NCBI RefSeq assembly: GCF_001730235.1
Contig: NZ_MIJF01000067.1
Span: forward strand, 1 to 64,000
DNA from: Vulcanibacillus modesticaldus
Lineage (GTDB): Bacteria; Bacillota; Bacilli; Tepidibacillales; Tepidibacillaceae
Direction: 5' to 3'
Length of the DNA stretch: 64,000 nucleotides
Shown here: piece after piece, positions 54,508-63,950 of the stretch
How positions within the stretch are numbered: the first letter of the stretch is position 1
Layout of the letters: each line of letters opens with the position of its first letter
Notes under the pieces: generated by a model
Seen by the model: only the letters and a program-made list of their open reading frames with translations
Databases searched by the model: none
What the model was told of the DNA's origin: nothing
Translations under genes and position numbers: made by a program

Positions 54508-55110
54508 GTGAACCTGTATTTTTTTGCTAGAAAAATTGTAAGGGGTTACTTCAAATTATTTTTTAAGTGGGAAGTAAATGGGGCAGGGAATGTTCCCAAT
54601 GATGGCTCTGTAATCTTGGTTGCCAATCATATAAGTAATTATGATCCTTTAGCATTAGGATGTGCAGTGGAAAGACAGGTACATTTTATGGCTAAAGAGG
54701 AACTATTTAAAATTCCGTTAGTCGGCAAAATTATTTATAAATTTGGGGCATTTCCCATTAAAAGAGGTAAAAGTGATCGAAAAGCGATAAAGAAAGGATT
54801 AGAGATTCTAAATCAGGGTAAAATATTAGGTATTTTTCCTGAAGGTACACGAAGTAAGACTGGAGAATTAGGAAAGGGTTTACCTGGAGCCACTCTATTC
54901 GCCCTAAAGTCAGAGGCTGTGGTAGTTCCGGTTGGTATTGTTTCTAGTTATAGAATGTTTGCCCCGATAAAAATCAATATCGGTCGACCAATTTCTTTGG
55001 ATAATTATAAAAAAGATAAGATAAGTTCTGATGATTTGGCAAATGCAACGGAGTTTATCATGGAGCAAATAAACGTCCAGATAAAAGAGTTAAAGGAAAT
55101 GAAGAATTGA
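54508..55110 (+). CDS. plsC: 1-acyl-sn-glycerol-3-phosphate acyltransferase
   Basis: PlsC acylates lysophosphatidate to phosphatidate in phospholipid synthesis. The 200 residues show the HX4D motif (NHISNYD), the glycerol-phosphate binding motif FPEGTRSKTGE and a later GLPGATLFALKSEAVVVPVGI. The GTG start is 7 bases after GGGAGGAGAG and follows cmk directly. An ATG nine codons earlier lies within cmk and upstream of that site. Confidence 0.94.
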   Translation: MNLYFFARKIVRGYFKLFFKWEVNGAGNVPNDGSVILVANHISNYDPLALGCAVERQVHFMAKEELFKIPLVGKIIYKFGAFPIKRGKSDRKAIKKGLEILNQGKILGIFPEGTRSKTGELGKGLPGATLFALKSEAVVVPVGIVSSYRMFAPIKINIGRPISLDNYKKDKISSDDLANATEFIMEQINVQIKELKEMKN

Positions 55111-55117
55111 GAGAAAG

Positions 55118-55408
55118 ATGGAAATTATTGCTTATATTTTTAGTTATTTTACCATTGTGATTTTGTTATTACATTTTACCCGATTAGTAGCTTTAAGAGC
55201 GCTTAAAAAAAATTACACTCTTAAAGAAATTAAATTAATCGTATGGAATTATTTAATAGGTTTTATAATAACGTTAACGATATTTACCATTTTTATCTTT
55301 CTTTATCATTTTGGTGTAATTTTTTCTGCTACATTACTTTATTTATCATTAATTTTTGGAACGCTTTGGTTACTTGGTATATTTTATTTGATCATTAAAT
55401 TGTTTTAA
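55118..55408 (+). CDS. Small three-segment membrane protein of unknown function
   Basis: A 96-residue protein made mostly of three hydrophobic segments (about 4-24, 43-67 and 70-95), with a short basic loop ALKKNYTLKEIK between the first two. It starts 7 bp after plsC and precedes the S1 gene, so it is probably in the cmk-plsC transcript. I do not recognise a family. Confidence 0.6.
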   Translation: MEIIAYIFSYFTIVILLLHFTRLVALRALKKNYTLKEIKLIVWNYLIGFIITLTIFTIFIFLYHFGVIFSATLLYLSLIFGTLWLLGIFYLIIKLF

Positions 55409-55498
55409 GGATCTGGCTTTTTTACTCAAACCTATCATGGTGTGGGTATCATATATTTTTATTCTTAAACAACTTTTGGATTATAAGGAGGAATGGTT

Positions 55499-56650
55499 AT
55501 GGCTGAGGAAATGAATGCGGGAATGGCTGATATCGAACCACTAAAGAAGGGTGATATCGTTAAGGGGAAAATAACAAAAATCGAAGAGAATCAGGCTTTA
55601 GTTGATGTAGGATATAAATTCGATGGAATTATTCCAATTGGGGAAGTTTCCAACCTACATATTGAGACAGTTGGAGATGCCTTAAAAGTTGGAGATGAAG
55701 TAGAACTGAAAGTGTTACGAATTAATGATGAGGAAGAAAAACTCATCCTTTCCAAAAGAGCTGTAGATAGTGAGAAAGCCTGGGATGTTTTACAACAACG
55801 TTTAGAGTCTGGAGAAGTATTTGAAGTAACTGTTGCTGAAGTAGTTAAAGGTGGCTTAGTAGTTGATGTGGGTGTACGTGGCTTCATCCCCGCTTCACTA
55901 GTTGAAAGACATTATGTCGAAGATTTTTCAGATTATAAAGGTAAGACATTACGAGTAAAAGTTATTGAGTTAGATAAAGACAAGAATAAAGTGATTTTGT
56001 CCCAGAAGGTAGTTCTTGATGAGGAAGAAGAAAAACGTAAACAGGATGTTTTAACAAAACTTGCTCCCGGGGATGTAAAAGAAGGCACTGTTCAAAGACT
56101 AACAGATTTTGGTGCATTTGTTGATATTGGAGGAATTGATGGTTTAGTTCATATTTCCGAAATTTCATGGGAAAGGGTAGAAAAACCTTCTGATGTATTA
56201 AAAGAAGGAGATAAAGTTAAGGTAAAAGTGTTAAGAGTTGATCCAGTAAATCAGAGAGTTAGTCTAAGTATTAAAGATACATTACCTGGTCCATGGGATA
56301 AAGCAAGGGAAATGTTTGAAGTTGGAAAAATTTATACAGGAGTCGTTAGAAGACTTGTTAGTTTTGGTGCTTTTGTTGAATTAATTCCAAATGTGGAGGG
56401 ATTAGTACATATATCCCAAATCTCTCACAAACATGTAGGTCAGCCAAGTGAAGTGCTTGAAGTTGGACAAGAGGTTAAAGTAAAAGTTTTAGATATTGAT
56501 GTGGATTCTGAACGAATCAGTTTAAGTATCCGTGATGCTGAAGAAAAAGAAGAAATCGACGAAGTAAGTGAACAATATATTGATTCTACACAAGGCTTAA
56601 ATATAACTTTAGGCGATGTTTTCGGAGATAAATTAAAGAAGTTAAAATAA
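55499..56650 (+). CDS. S1-domain RNA-binding protein (RpsA/YpfD-like)
   Basis: The 383 residues contain four S1 RNA-binding domains (about 16-86, 103-168, 189-258 and 276-345). Repeated signatures are GDIVKGKITKIEENQALVDVG, GTVQRLTDFGAFVDIGGIDG and GVVRRLVSFGAFVELIPNVEG. Bacillota homologues are shorter than the six-domain E. coli ribosomal protein S1 and are not essential. ATG 55499 has AAGGAGG at 7 bases. The cmk-plsC-S1 order is conserved in Bacillus. Confidence 0.93.
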   Translation: MAEEMNAGMADIEPLKKGDIVKGKITKIEENQALVDVGYKFDGIIPIGEVSNLHIETVGDALKVGDEVELKVLRINDEEEKLILSKRAVDSEKAWDVLQQRLESGEVFEVTVAEVVKGGLVVDVGVRGFIPASLVERHYVEDFSDYKGKTLRVKVIELDKDKNKVILSQKVVLDEEEEKRKQDVLTKLAPGDVKEGTVQRLTDFGAFVDIGGIDGLVHISEISWERVEKPSDVLKEGDKVKVKVLRVDPVNQRVSLSIKDTLPGPWDKAREMFEVGKIYTGVVRRLVSFGAFVELIPNVEGLVHISQISHKHVGQPSEVLEVGQEVKVKVLDIDVDSERISLSIRDAEEKEEIDEVSEQYIDSTQGLNITLGDVFGDKLKKLK

Positions 56651-56671
56651 ATAATTATAGTGAGGACAATT

Positions 56672-57721
56672 ATGAGCAGAGCTTCAAGAAAACTAGAACA
56701 TATGAAATTAGCTCTTGAAATTGGTCAATCTGATACCCACGATTTTCAAAATGTTCATTTTGTTCACCAAGCTTTACCAGAAGTTTCTTTTGATGAAACC
56801 TCTATTAATTCAACTATCGGCGAGCTACACCTGGGTTCGCCGATTATTATTAATGCGATGACCGGTGGAGCACATGAGACAACAAAGATAAATGAACAAC
56901 TAGCTATAGTTGCTAGGGATACAGGGGTAGCTTTGGCTGTTGGGTCGCAAATGTCTGCTATTAAAAATAAAGAATTTATCCCATCTTACCAAGTGGTAAG
57001 AAAAATCAATCCTGATGGTGTTATTTTTGCTAATATAGGTGCTGAAGCTGATATTGAACAAGCAAAAATAGCGGTTGAAATGATCGAGGCTAACGCTTTA
57101 CAAATACATTTGAATGTAATTCAAGAGCTGATTATGCCTGAAGGCGACCGAGACTTTAGAGGAACGATAGAGCGACTTCAAGCAATAAATGATGCGATTG
57201 ATGTTCCGATAATCGTTAAGGAAGTTGGTTTTGGTATTTCAAGAGAGACTGCAAAGACATTAAAAGAGATTGGGATAACAATAATTGATGTTGGTGGTAA
57301 AGGTGGAACAAGTTTTGCTAGGATAGAAAACGAAAGAAGAATTAAACCCCTTTCTTTATTTGATGACTGGGGCATTTCTACCGCAGCAAGCATTCTTGAA
57401 GTTAGTAAATATGAAAATATTGAGATCATTGCAACGGGAGGTATCAAGGATAGCCTTAATATCGCTAAAGCTATAGCTTTAGGTGCTAAAGCAATTGGAT
57501 TGGCAGGCGTTGTGTTAAATAAATTAGTCACAAATGGTCTAGATGACACCATAGAATATATTGAGGAAATAAATCAAGAATTGCGGCTTATTATGACCGG
57601 CTTAGGTGTTTCAAATATTATGGACCTACAAAGAGTTCCGATGGTAATTTTAAGAGATTTAAAGGATTGGTGTGAGCTAAGAGGGATAGACATATCATCT
57701 ATAGCAAGAAGGAAATTGTAA
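56672..57721 (+). CDS. fni: Type 2 isopentenyl-diphosphate delta-isomerase
   Basis: Fni interconverts isopentenyl and dimethylallyl diphosphate with reduced FMN. The 349 residues have RKLEHMKLALEIG near the start, NAMTGGAHETTKINEQLA, VGSQMSAIKN, LQIHLNVIQELIMPEGDRDF and the FMN-binding DVGGKGGTSFARIE and IIATGGIKDSLN. ATG 56672 is preceded by TGAGG; a GTG four codons earlier is less likely. It implies a non-haem-iron isoprenoid route to quinones or undecaprenol. Confidence 0.94.
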   Translation: MSRASRKLEHMKLALEIGQSDTHDFQNVHFVHQALPEVSFDETSINSTIGELHLGSPIIINAMTGGAHETTKINEQLAIVARDTGVALAVGSQMSAIKNKEFIPSYQVVRKINPDGVIFANIGAEADIEQAKIAVEMIEANALQIHLNVIQELIMPEGDRDFRGTIERLQAINDAIDVPIIVKEVGFGISRETAKTLKEIGITIIDVGGKGGTSFARIENERRIKPLSLFDDWGISTAASILEVSKYENIEIIATGGIKDSLNIAKAIALGAKAIGLAGVVLNKLVTNGLDDTIEYIEEINQELRLIMTGLGVSNIMDLQRVPMVILRDLKDWCELRGIDISSIARRKL

Positions 57722-57749
57722 CCCCAAATTTTATATTTGGGGTTTTTTT
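57720..57749 (+). terminator. Terminator of fni
   Basis: AACCCCAAAT (57720-57729) pairs perfectly with ATTTGGGGTT (57735-57744), overlapping the stop codon and followed by Ts. Confidence 0.9.
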
Positions 57750-57799
57750 CATGGCAAAAAAAGCAATAATATAAATGTTATCCCAAGTTCAGAAAGAAG

Positions 57800-58438
57800 G
57801 TGTCTATTATCAACGATGGTGCTATATCTATAATCATCCAAATCATTCTAAGTATTTTAATAATTACTGATTGGTTTAGCTCTACAATTTTTGAGTTAGG
57901 GGTAAAAAAAAGAGTTGTCTTATATATTATGGCAGGATTGTTAATGATTTTTATAAGCTTTCCTCTGAGATCAAATTGGGAAATTAACTTAGGTGGGTTT
58001 GTATTACCGATTATAGGATACCTATTCATCTTATTTAAACGTGTATCTAGTAAAGATAAAATTCAGGTATTAACTGCTACATTATTATTAGCTTCTTCAT
58101 ATTTTCTATTAAAAGAATTAATTCTTTTAGAACCAATTATCCTATTCATGAAAGAATCATATCAAATATCGATATTACTCAGTATTTTGGTCATATTAAT
58201 TGCTTCAAAGCAAGTACATAGGTTTGCTCTGATATTAGGTGGGATTACTTTTGGAGAGTTCATATTTAATTTCCGTCACCAAGAGCTATTGTATCGTGTT
58301 GTAGTTGGTGATGGGGAAGCTAGGGATGTTTTATGGATTTCGCTTTTAATAGTGTTAATTTTAGATAATCTCATTATTGACGTGAAAAATTGGTTTAAGA
58401 AGAAATCTAAATTAACTATTACATTAAGGATAAGGTGA
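57800..58438 (+). CDS. YphA-like polytopic membrane protein
   Basis: A protein of about 212 residues with six or so membrane segments and no obvious catalytic motif. Its place between fni and the YIEGIA gene corresponds to yphA of Bacillus. The start is unclear: GTG 57800 is very close to the purine-rich site AGAAAGAAG, and no better in-frame ATG is near. The function is unknown. Confidence 0.6.
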   Translation: MSIINDGAISIIIQIILSILIITDWFSSTIFELGVKKRVVLYIMAGLLMIFISFPLRSNWEINLGGFVLPIIGYLFILFKRVSSKDKIQVLTATLLLASSYFLLKELILLEPIILFMKESYQISILLSILVILIASKQVHRFALILGGITFGEFIFNFRHQELLYRVVVGDGEARDVLWISLLIVLILDNLIIDVKNWFKKKSKLTITLRIR

Positions 58439-58442
58439 GTAG

Positions 58443-59324
58443 ATGTTGAATGACAATATGATTCCTGTATTATTAGGAGTAATATTCGGATTTTCTAATC
58501 GTTTGATTATGTTAAGAACAGATTACAGACAGTATCCTACTTATCAACATGGGAAAATGATTCATCTTTCGTTAGGATTTATTGCTGCTGCACTAGGCGC
58601 TGTTGCTGTGCCAGCATTGATGGAGGAAGACTATACCGCAATAACATTTTTAGTAGTTGCTGCCCAACAGTTTAGAGACGTAAGGAATATGGAAAGAGAA
58701 ACCCTATCCAAATTGGATCAATTAGAGTTAGTGAAGAGGGGTACTACATATATAGAAGGTATTGCTATGGTTTTTGAAAGTAGAAATTATTTGGTTATGT
58801 TTGCTGCTTTTTTTACCTCAATGGTGACAGTTTTTTCTGATTGGAAGATTGGAATATTAGCTGGGATAGTTAGTTATTTTGTCAGTAAAAAATTTATGGC
58901 AGGAAGTAATCTTAAACATATAGCGGATATTGTTGAAGGCGAAGTGCGATTAGATGGTCCCCACTTGTATGTCGATGACATCTATATTATGAATATAGGT
59001 TTGAATACTAATCAGGAATTGATTATGAAGCATGGTATGGGACTGATAATAAAGCCCAAAGACCAAAACAGCATAGTCACTTTAGCGAATTTGGGTCAAC
59101 GTCAAGCAATACTTCATAATTTATCGATTATTATGGGAGTTTATCGTGATTCTGGAGAACCTGCATTAGTCCCCCTCTCAAAAAGGGATTTAAACGACGG
59201 TAGGTTAGGTGTGTTTTTTTTGCCACAAGTTAAAGATATAAAAAAAGCGATTGAGGTGGCAGAACTAGTTCCAGTATTAGAAAATGCAATCCGTTTACCA
59301 TCTGAATCTGATGCTAATAAATAG
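58443..59324 (+). CDS. YIEGIA family membrane protein
   Basis: The 293 residues carry the family's name-giving motif literally (TTYIEGIAMVFESRNYLVM, about residue 103), with membrane segments around 7-22, 35-60 and 118-155 and a soluble C-terminal domain. This family is found in spore-formers near der/gpsA/spoIVA; its role is not known to me. The next small gene probably encodes its partner. Confidence 0.85.
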   Translation: MLNDNMIPVLLGVIFGFSNRLIMLRTDYRQYPTYQHGKMIHLSLGFIAAALGAVAVPALMEEDYTAITFLVVAAQQFRDVRNMERETLSKLDQLELVKRGTTYIEGIAMVFESRNYLVMFAAFFTSMVTVFSDWKIGILAGIVSYFVSKKFMAGSNLKHIADIVEGEVRLDGPHLYVDDIYIMNIGLNTNQELIMKHGMGLIIKPKDQNSIVTLANLGQRQAILHNLSIIMGVYRDSGEPALVPLSKRDLNDGRLGVFFLPQVKDIKKAIEVAELVPVLENAIRLPSESDANK

Positions 59325-59333
59325 GGGTGTAAT

Positions 59334-59528
59334 ATGGGTACAACGATCGAAAATTATATTTTGGCAATAGTAACAAAAAACAAAGAACAGATAATTGGAG
59401 GTGGAGCTCCAATTTTTATAGCAGAAAACGATGAAGAATTACAACGTACAGCATTTTTACTCGAAAAAATACTTGATGGTATCGCACATGATTTGGAAAA
59501 TGGTGCGATAATAATTGTTAAACATTGA
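59334..59528 (+). CDS. Small partner protein of the YIEGIA family (capping-complex subunit type)
   Basis: A soluble 64-residue protein starting 9 bp after the YIEGIA gene. It contains NYILAIVTKNKEQIIGGGAPIF and EELQRTAFLLEKILDGIAHD. I recall the database name capping complex subunit for YIEGIA for such proteins; the name is from memory and the function is unproven. Size and coupling suggest a stoichiometric partner of the membrane protein. Confidence 0.7.
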   Translation: MGTTIENYILAIVTKNKEQIIGGGAPIFIAENDEELQRTAFLLEKILDGIAHDLENGAIIIVKH

Positions 59529-59550
59529 TTTATTAAAATTATTGATTTCC

Positions 59551-59578
59551 TTGATTGAAGAAGAAATTGGTATATAAT
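59551..59578 (+). promoter_or_regulatory. Candidate promoter of der
   Basis: TTGATT (59551-59556) and TATAAT (59573-59578) are 16 bp apart, 64 bp before der. Confidence 0.55.
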
Positions 59579-59642
59579 AATATAGATACATTTTTGTCCT
59601 TATAGAATATAAGTTAAGTTTTGTAGAAAGGTTGTATGAAAT

Positions 59643-60965
59643 ATGTCTAAACCAGTAGTAGCGATTGTTGGAAGACCGAATGTTGGAAAATCTACTATTT
59701 TCAATCGATTGGCTGGGGAAAGAATAGCGATTGTTGAAGATAAACCAGGTGTTACTAGGGACCGTATATACAGTTCATGTGAATGGCTTAATTATTCTTT
59801 TAATATTATTGATACCGGTGGAATCGAAATAGACTCGGAGGACAAGATTTTATCTCAAGTCAGAATTCAAGCCGAGTTTGCTATTGATGAAGCTGATGTA
59901 ATAATTTTCATGGTTGACGGAAAGACTGGATTAACCGAGGTGGATAAAGAAATTGCCAATTATCTATACAAAACTAATAAACCTGTAGTATTGGCTGTCA
60001 ATAAAATTGATAATATTAAGATGCATCAGGAAATATATGATTTTTATGCTTTGGGTTTTGGTGAACCCTATCCTATCTCTGGTGCTCATGGCACAGGAAT
60101 TGGTGATTTACTAGATGCCGTTGTAGCCCATTTCCCTAAGGATGATAATGATTCATATGACGAAGATGTAATTAGAGTTGCCTTGATAGGTAGACCCAAT
60201 GTAGGTAAGTCCTCTTTAGTTAATGCCATTCTTGGAGAAGAGCGTGTAATAGTAAGTGATATTGCTGGTACAACACGAGATGCTGTAAATACTTATTTTT
60301 CAACTGATGAACAAGATTATGTGTTAGTAGATACTGCCGGGATGAGAAAAAAAGGAAAGGTTTATGAAACAACAGAAAAATATAGCGTATTACGAGCGCT
60401 TAAGGCTATCGATAACTCTGATGTTGTTTTAGTTGTAATTGATGGGAAAGAAGGAATTATCGAACAAGATAAGCGGATAGCCGGTTATGCTCATGAAGCA
60501 GGTAAAGCTAGTATTTTTATAGTTAATAAATGGGATATCGTCGAAAAAGATGATAAAACTATGCACCAATTTGTACAGAAGATTAGGGATGAGTTTCAGT
60601 TTATGACTTATGCCCCAATTTTATTTGTTTCCGCTAAGACAAGACAACGGATCCACCAAATATTACCTAAGGTAAATGAAGTGGCTGAAGCTCATGCGAT
60701 GAGAGTTACAACCTCTGTTTTAAATGACGTAATTTCTGATGCAATAGCAATAAATCCTCCGCCATCAGATAAGGGTAGAAGATTAAAAATTAACTATGCA
60801 ACTCAAGTTGCTGTTAAACCGCCAGTGTTTGCAGTATTTGTTAATGACCCTGAATTGATGCATTTCTCATATGAAAGATACTTGGAAAACAAAATTAGAG
60901 CTTCCTTCAATTTTGATGGAACTCCGGTAAAAATCGTTGTTCGCAAGAAGAATGATGAAATATAG
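59643..60965 (+). CDS. der: Ribosome biogenesis GTPase Der (EngA)
   Basis: Der has two consecutive GTPase domains and a KH-like C-terminal domain and is needed for 50S assembly. In the 440 residues the first domain shows [13 protein letters not shown] and NKID; the second [19 protein letters not shown] and NKWD; and the C-terminal domain [20 protein letters not shown]. It stands before gpsA as in Bacillus. Confidence 0.97.
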   Translation: MSKPVVAIVGRPNVGKSTIFNRLAGERIAIVEDKPGVTRDRIYSSCEWLNYSFNIIDTGGIEIDSEDKILSQVRIQAEFAIDEADVIIFMVDGKTGLTEVDKEIANYLYKTNKPVVLAVNKIDNIKMHQEIYDFYALGFGEPYPISGAHGTGIGDLLDAVVAHFPKDDNDSYDEDVIRVALIGRPNVGKSSLVNAILGEERVIVSDIAGTTRDAVNTYFSTDEQDYVLVDTAGMRKKGKVYETTEKYSVLRALKAIDNSDVVLVVIDGKEGIIEQDKRIAGYAHEAGKASIFIVNKWDIVEKDDKTMHQFVQKIRDEFQFMTYAPILFVSAKTRQRIHQILPKVNEVAEAHAMRVTTSVLNDVISDAIAINPPPSDKGRRLKINYATQVAVKPPVFAVFVNDPELMHFSYERYLENKIRASFNFDGTPVKIVVRKKNDEI

Positions 60966-60982
60966 TAGAAGGAGAGATGGAA

Positions 60983-62020
60983 ATGAAGGGGCAAGAGCAG
61001 TCAATTGCCGTTGTTGGTGCAGGAAGCTGGGGAACGGCTCTTTCAATCGTTTTAGCCAATAATGGTTATCATGTTGATTTATATGCTCGAGATGAAGAAC
61101 AAAAAAGAGTAATCAATGAAAAGAAAATTAATAAGAGATATTTGTCTGGTGTTGAACTTCCGGATAATATTGTGGCCCATACAAGTTATAAGGATGTTTT
61201 GGAAGGTAAAAAATTTATTATTCTAGTCGTACCATCCCATGCGATGCGCGAAACTGCAAGGAACATCAAACCTTTCGTTACTGAGAACACAATAGTTACT
61301 CATGCTACTAAAGGTATAGAATTAAATACCTATAAAAGGATGAGTGAGGTTATCCATGAGGAGATACCTGCCCTTTTCCCGGAAAGAATCTTAGTCTTAT
61401 CAGGGCCCAGCCATGCTGAAGAAGTAAGTCGAAAAATGCCTACTACAGTGGTAATCTCTGGTAAGGAAACCTCGATTGCTGAGGAAGTTCAGGATATTTT
61501 TATTAATAATGATTTTAGGGTTTATACTAATTCAGATGTTGTGGGAACAGAGGTTGCCGGATCATTAAAGAATATTATTGCTTTAGGTGCTGGACTTTCT
61601 GATGGATTAGAATTTGGTGATAATGCTAAGGCGGCTTTAATAACCCGTGGACTTACTGAAATTTCAAGGTTAGGGATAGAAATGGGGGCAAATCCTTTAA
61701 CTTTCTTAGGGTTAGCTGGTGTTGGTGACTTGGTTGTCACCTGTACAAGTCAACATAGCCGTAACTGGCGTGCAGGGTATATGTTGGGTAAAGGAAAGAA
61801 TCTAGAAATGGTCTTAGAAGAGATGGGAATGGTTGTTGAAGGGGTAAAAACAACGAAGGCTGCATATCATTTATCACAACAGTTAAATGTTAAAATGCCG
61901 ATCACCAATGAATTATTTAAAGTTCTTTTTGAAAATAAGAATCCCAAAAGTGCTGTTAATGATCTGATGGGAAGAGTAAAAACTCATGAAACAGAATGGG
62001 TTTTTAATGATTATCGTTAA
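60983..62020 (+). CDS. gpsA: Glycerol-3-phosphate dehydrogenase [NAD(P)+]
   Basis: GpsA reduces dihydroxyacetone phosphate to sn-glycerol 3-phosphate for phospholipid synthesis. The 345 residues start with the Rossmann motif VVGAGSWGTALSIVLANNG and contain LSGPSHAEEV, the catalytic lysine region EVAGSLKNIIALGAG and GLAGVGDLVVTC. I prefer ATG 60983, 7 bases after AAGGAGAG, over ATG 60977. A terminator follows at once. Confidence 0.96.
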   Translation: MKGQEQSIAVVGAGSWGTALSIVLANNGYHVDLYARDEEQKRVINEKKINKRYLSGVELPDNIVAHTSYKDVLEGKKFIILVVPSHAMRETARNIKPFVTENTIVTHATKGIELNTYKRMSEVIHEEIPALFPERILVLSGPSHAEEVSRKMPTTVVISGKETSIAEEVQDIFINNDFRVYTNSDVVGTEVAGSLKNIIALGAGLSDGLEFGDNAKAALITRGLTEISRLGIEMGANPLTFLGLAGVGDLVVTCTSQHSRNWRAGYMLGKGKNLEMVLEEMGMVVEGVKTTKAAYHLSQQLNVKMPITNELFKVLFENKNPKSAVNDLMGRVKTHETEWVFNDYR

Positions 62021-62033
62021 AATTCACAATTAT

Positions 62034-62068
62034 AACTCTTGTATCCTTAGGGGACAAGAGTTTTTTTT
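62034..62068 (+). terminator. Terminator of gpsA
   Basis: AACTCTTGT (62034-62042) pairs with ACAAGAGTT (62054-62062), followed by eight Ts. Confidence 0.88.
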
Positions 62069-62170
62069 ATCCAAAAACGGTATATTTTCATAATTTCAAC
62101 ATAAACATTACCTTTGATGAGACAAATTTTTCTTAGATTAAGACTTTATTATTAAAAATTTTTTTTTGCG

Positions 62171-62198
62171 TCATAATGCTTAAAAAGATTCATATATT
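62171..62198 (+). promoter_or_regulatory. Sigma-E promoter of spoIVA
   Basis: TCATAAT (62171-62177) and CATATATT (62191-62198), 13 bp apart, fit the sigma-E consensus well. spoIVA is a classical sigma-E gene. Confidence 0.65.
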
Positions 62199-62302
62199 TA
62201 TACTGTCCTATTATATGGTACGTGTTTAGTGTCAAATGGGGGGGATGATTCAGATTACTAATCGAGTTTATTCGCAAATGATTTAATGGAGGAGGGATAT
62301 TG

Positions 62303-63781
62303 GTGGAAAAATTCGATATCTTCAAGGATATTGCAGAGCGGACTGGGGGAGATATCTATATTGGTGTTGTAGGTGCAGTTCGTACTGGTAAATCAACTTT
62401 TATTAAAAAGTTTATGGAATCGCTAGTTATTCCTAATATCAAAGATGAAAATGATCAGATAAGAGCCGTAGATGAACTTCCTCAAAGTGCCGCGGGAAGA
62501 ACAATTATGACTACTGAACCAAAGTTTGTACCTAATCAAGCTGTTCAAATCCATGTAGATGAGGGTTTAGATATTAACGTTAGATTAGTGGACTCGGTCG
62601 GTTATGCTGTTGAAGGAGCTAAAGGTTATGAGGACGAAAATGGACCCCGAATGGTAAATACTCCATGGTTTGAAGAGCCAATTCCTTTTCAAGAGGCGGC
62701 TGAGATCGGTACCCGAAAAGTAATTCAAGACCATTCTACAATTGGAGTGATTTTGACAACTGACGGTTCTATTACTGAAATTCCTCGTGAGGCGTACGTA
62801 TTAGCAGAGGAAAAGGTAGTAGAAGAACTAAAAGAAGTTGGCAAACCTTTTATTATGGTAATTAATTCTTTGAATCCATACTCTGACGAAGTGGCAGGAT
62901 TGAAAAATGATTTATCGGAAAAATACGATATTCCAGTTCTTGCAATGAGTGTAGCTGATATGAAGGAAGATGATATTATTAGTGTTTTACGTGAAGTCTT
63001 GTTTGAATTCCCTGTACATGAAGTAAATGTTAATTTACCAAGCTGGGTAATGGTATTAAAACAAGATCACTGGTTACGGAAAAATTTTGAAGAATCTGTT
63101 GAAGAGACTGTTAAGGATATCCGTAGGTTAAGAGATGTTAGAACAGTCGTTGATCAATTCAAAGAGTATGATTTCATCATGGATGCAGTTTTAGCTGAAA
63201 TGAATATGGGTCTTGGTATTGCGGAAATTGATCTATTTGCTCAAGATGAGTTATATGATCAGATTCTAATGGAAATAGTTGGTGTGGAAATTAAGGGTAA
63301 GGATCATTTGTTACAATTGATGGTGGAATTTACGCATGCCAAAAAGGAGTACGATAAGATTGCTGAAGCTTTAACTATGGTTAAACAAACTGGCTATGGC
63401 GTTGCTCCGCCACAACTTGAAGATATGACTTTAGATGAACCAGAGTTAATTCGTCAAGGTTCAAGATTTGGAGTGCGTTTGAAGGCTACAGCCCCATCTA
63501 TCCATATGATTAAAGTCGATGTTCAATCAGAATTTGCTCCGATTATCGGTACAGAAAAACAAAGTGAAGAGTTACTAAATTATTTGATGAAAGATTTTGA
63601 AGATAATCCATTACAATTGTGGGATTCAGATATATTTGGTAGGTCATTATCAAGTATTGTTCGTGAAAGTATTTCAGCTAAATTGTCTATGATGCCAGAA
63701 AATGCAAGATATAAGTTAAAAGAAACTTTAGAGAGAATCATAAATGAAGGTTCAGGTGGGCTGATCGCAATAATTTTATAA
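62303..63781 (+). CDS. spoIVA: Stage IV sporulation protein A (spore coat base ATPase)
   Basis: SpoIVA is an ATPase that polymerises on the forespore outer membrane and forms the base layer for coat assembly. The 492 residues start MEKFDIFKDIAERTGGDIY with the Walker A GAVRTGKS. They contain the TMTTEPKF-like switch (TIMTTEPKFVPNQ), LVDSVGYAVEGAKGYEDENGP, and the highly conserved C terminus ENARYKLKETLERIINEGSG. I chose GTG 62303, which is 6 bases after GGAGGAGGG and gives the same N terminus as in B. subtilis; a TTG one codon earlier is possible. Confidence 0.97.
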   Translation: MEKFDIFKDIAERTGGDIYIGVVGAVRTGKSTFIKKFMESLVIPNIKDENDQIRAVDELPQSAAGRTIMTTEPKFVPNQAVQIHVDEGLDINVRLVDSVGYAVEGAKGYEDENGPRMVNTPWFEEPIPFQEAAEIGTRKVIQDHSTIGVILTTDGSITEIPREAYVLAEEKVVEELKEVGKPFIMVINSLNPYSDEVAGLKNDLSEKYDIPVLAMSVADMKEDDIISVLREVLFEFPVHEVNVNLPSWVMVLKQDHWLRKNFEESVEETVKDIRRLRDVRTVVDQFKEYDFIMDAVLAEMNMGLGIAEIDLFAQDELYDQILMEIVGVEIKGKDHLLQLMVEFTHAKKEYDKIAEALTMVKQTGYGVAPPQLEDMTLDEPELIRQGSRFGVRLKATAPSIHMIKVDVQSEFAPIIGTEKQSEELLNYLMKDFEDNPLQLWDSDIFGRSLSSIVRESISAKLSMMPENARYKLKETLERIINEGSGGLIAIIL

Positions 63782-63814
63782 CAATATCTGGAACTTGCTC
63801 ATCTGAAAATGACA

Positions 63815-63842
63815 AAAAAAGTACTTTTGAAGTACTTTTTTT
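63815..63842 (+). terminator. Terminator of spoIVA
   Basis: AAAAAAGTACTT (63815-63826) pairs with AAGTACTTTTTT (63830-63841..). The loop is 3 bases and Ts follow. Confidence 0.85.
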
Positions 63843-63922
63843 GTGTTTTTAGACCTATTTTATATAAAAATGCTTGAATTTACGGCATTTGTATATTACT
63901 ATATCTTTGACTATAAATTTTT

Positions 63923-63950
63923 TTGAAAATCCTTGTTAACAGTGTATAAA
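63923..63950 (+). promoter_or_regulatory. Candidate promoter for a gene beyond the right edge
   Basis: TTGAAA (63923-63928) and TATAAA (63945-63950) are 16 bp apart. No coding frame starts within the remaining 50 bases. Confidence 0.35.
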
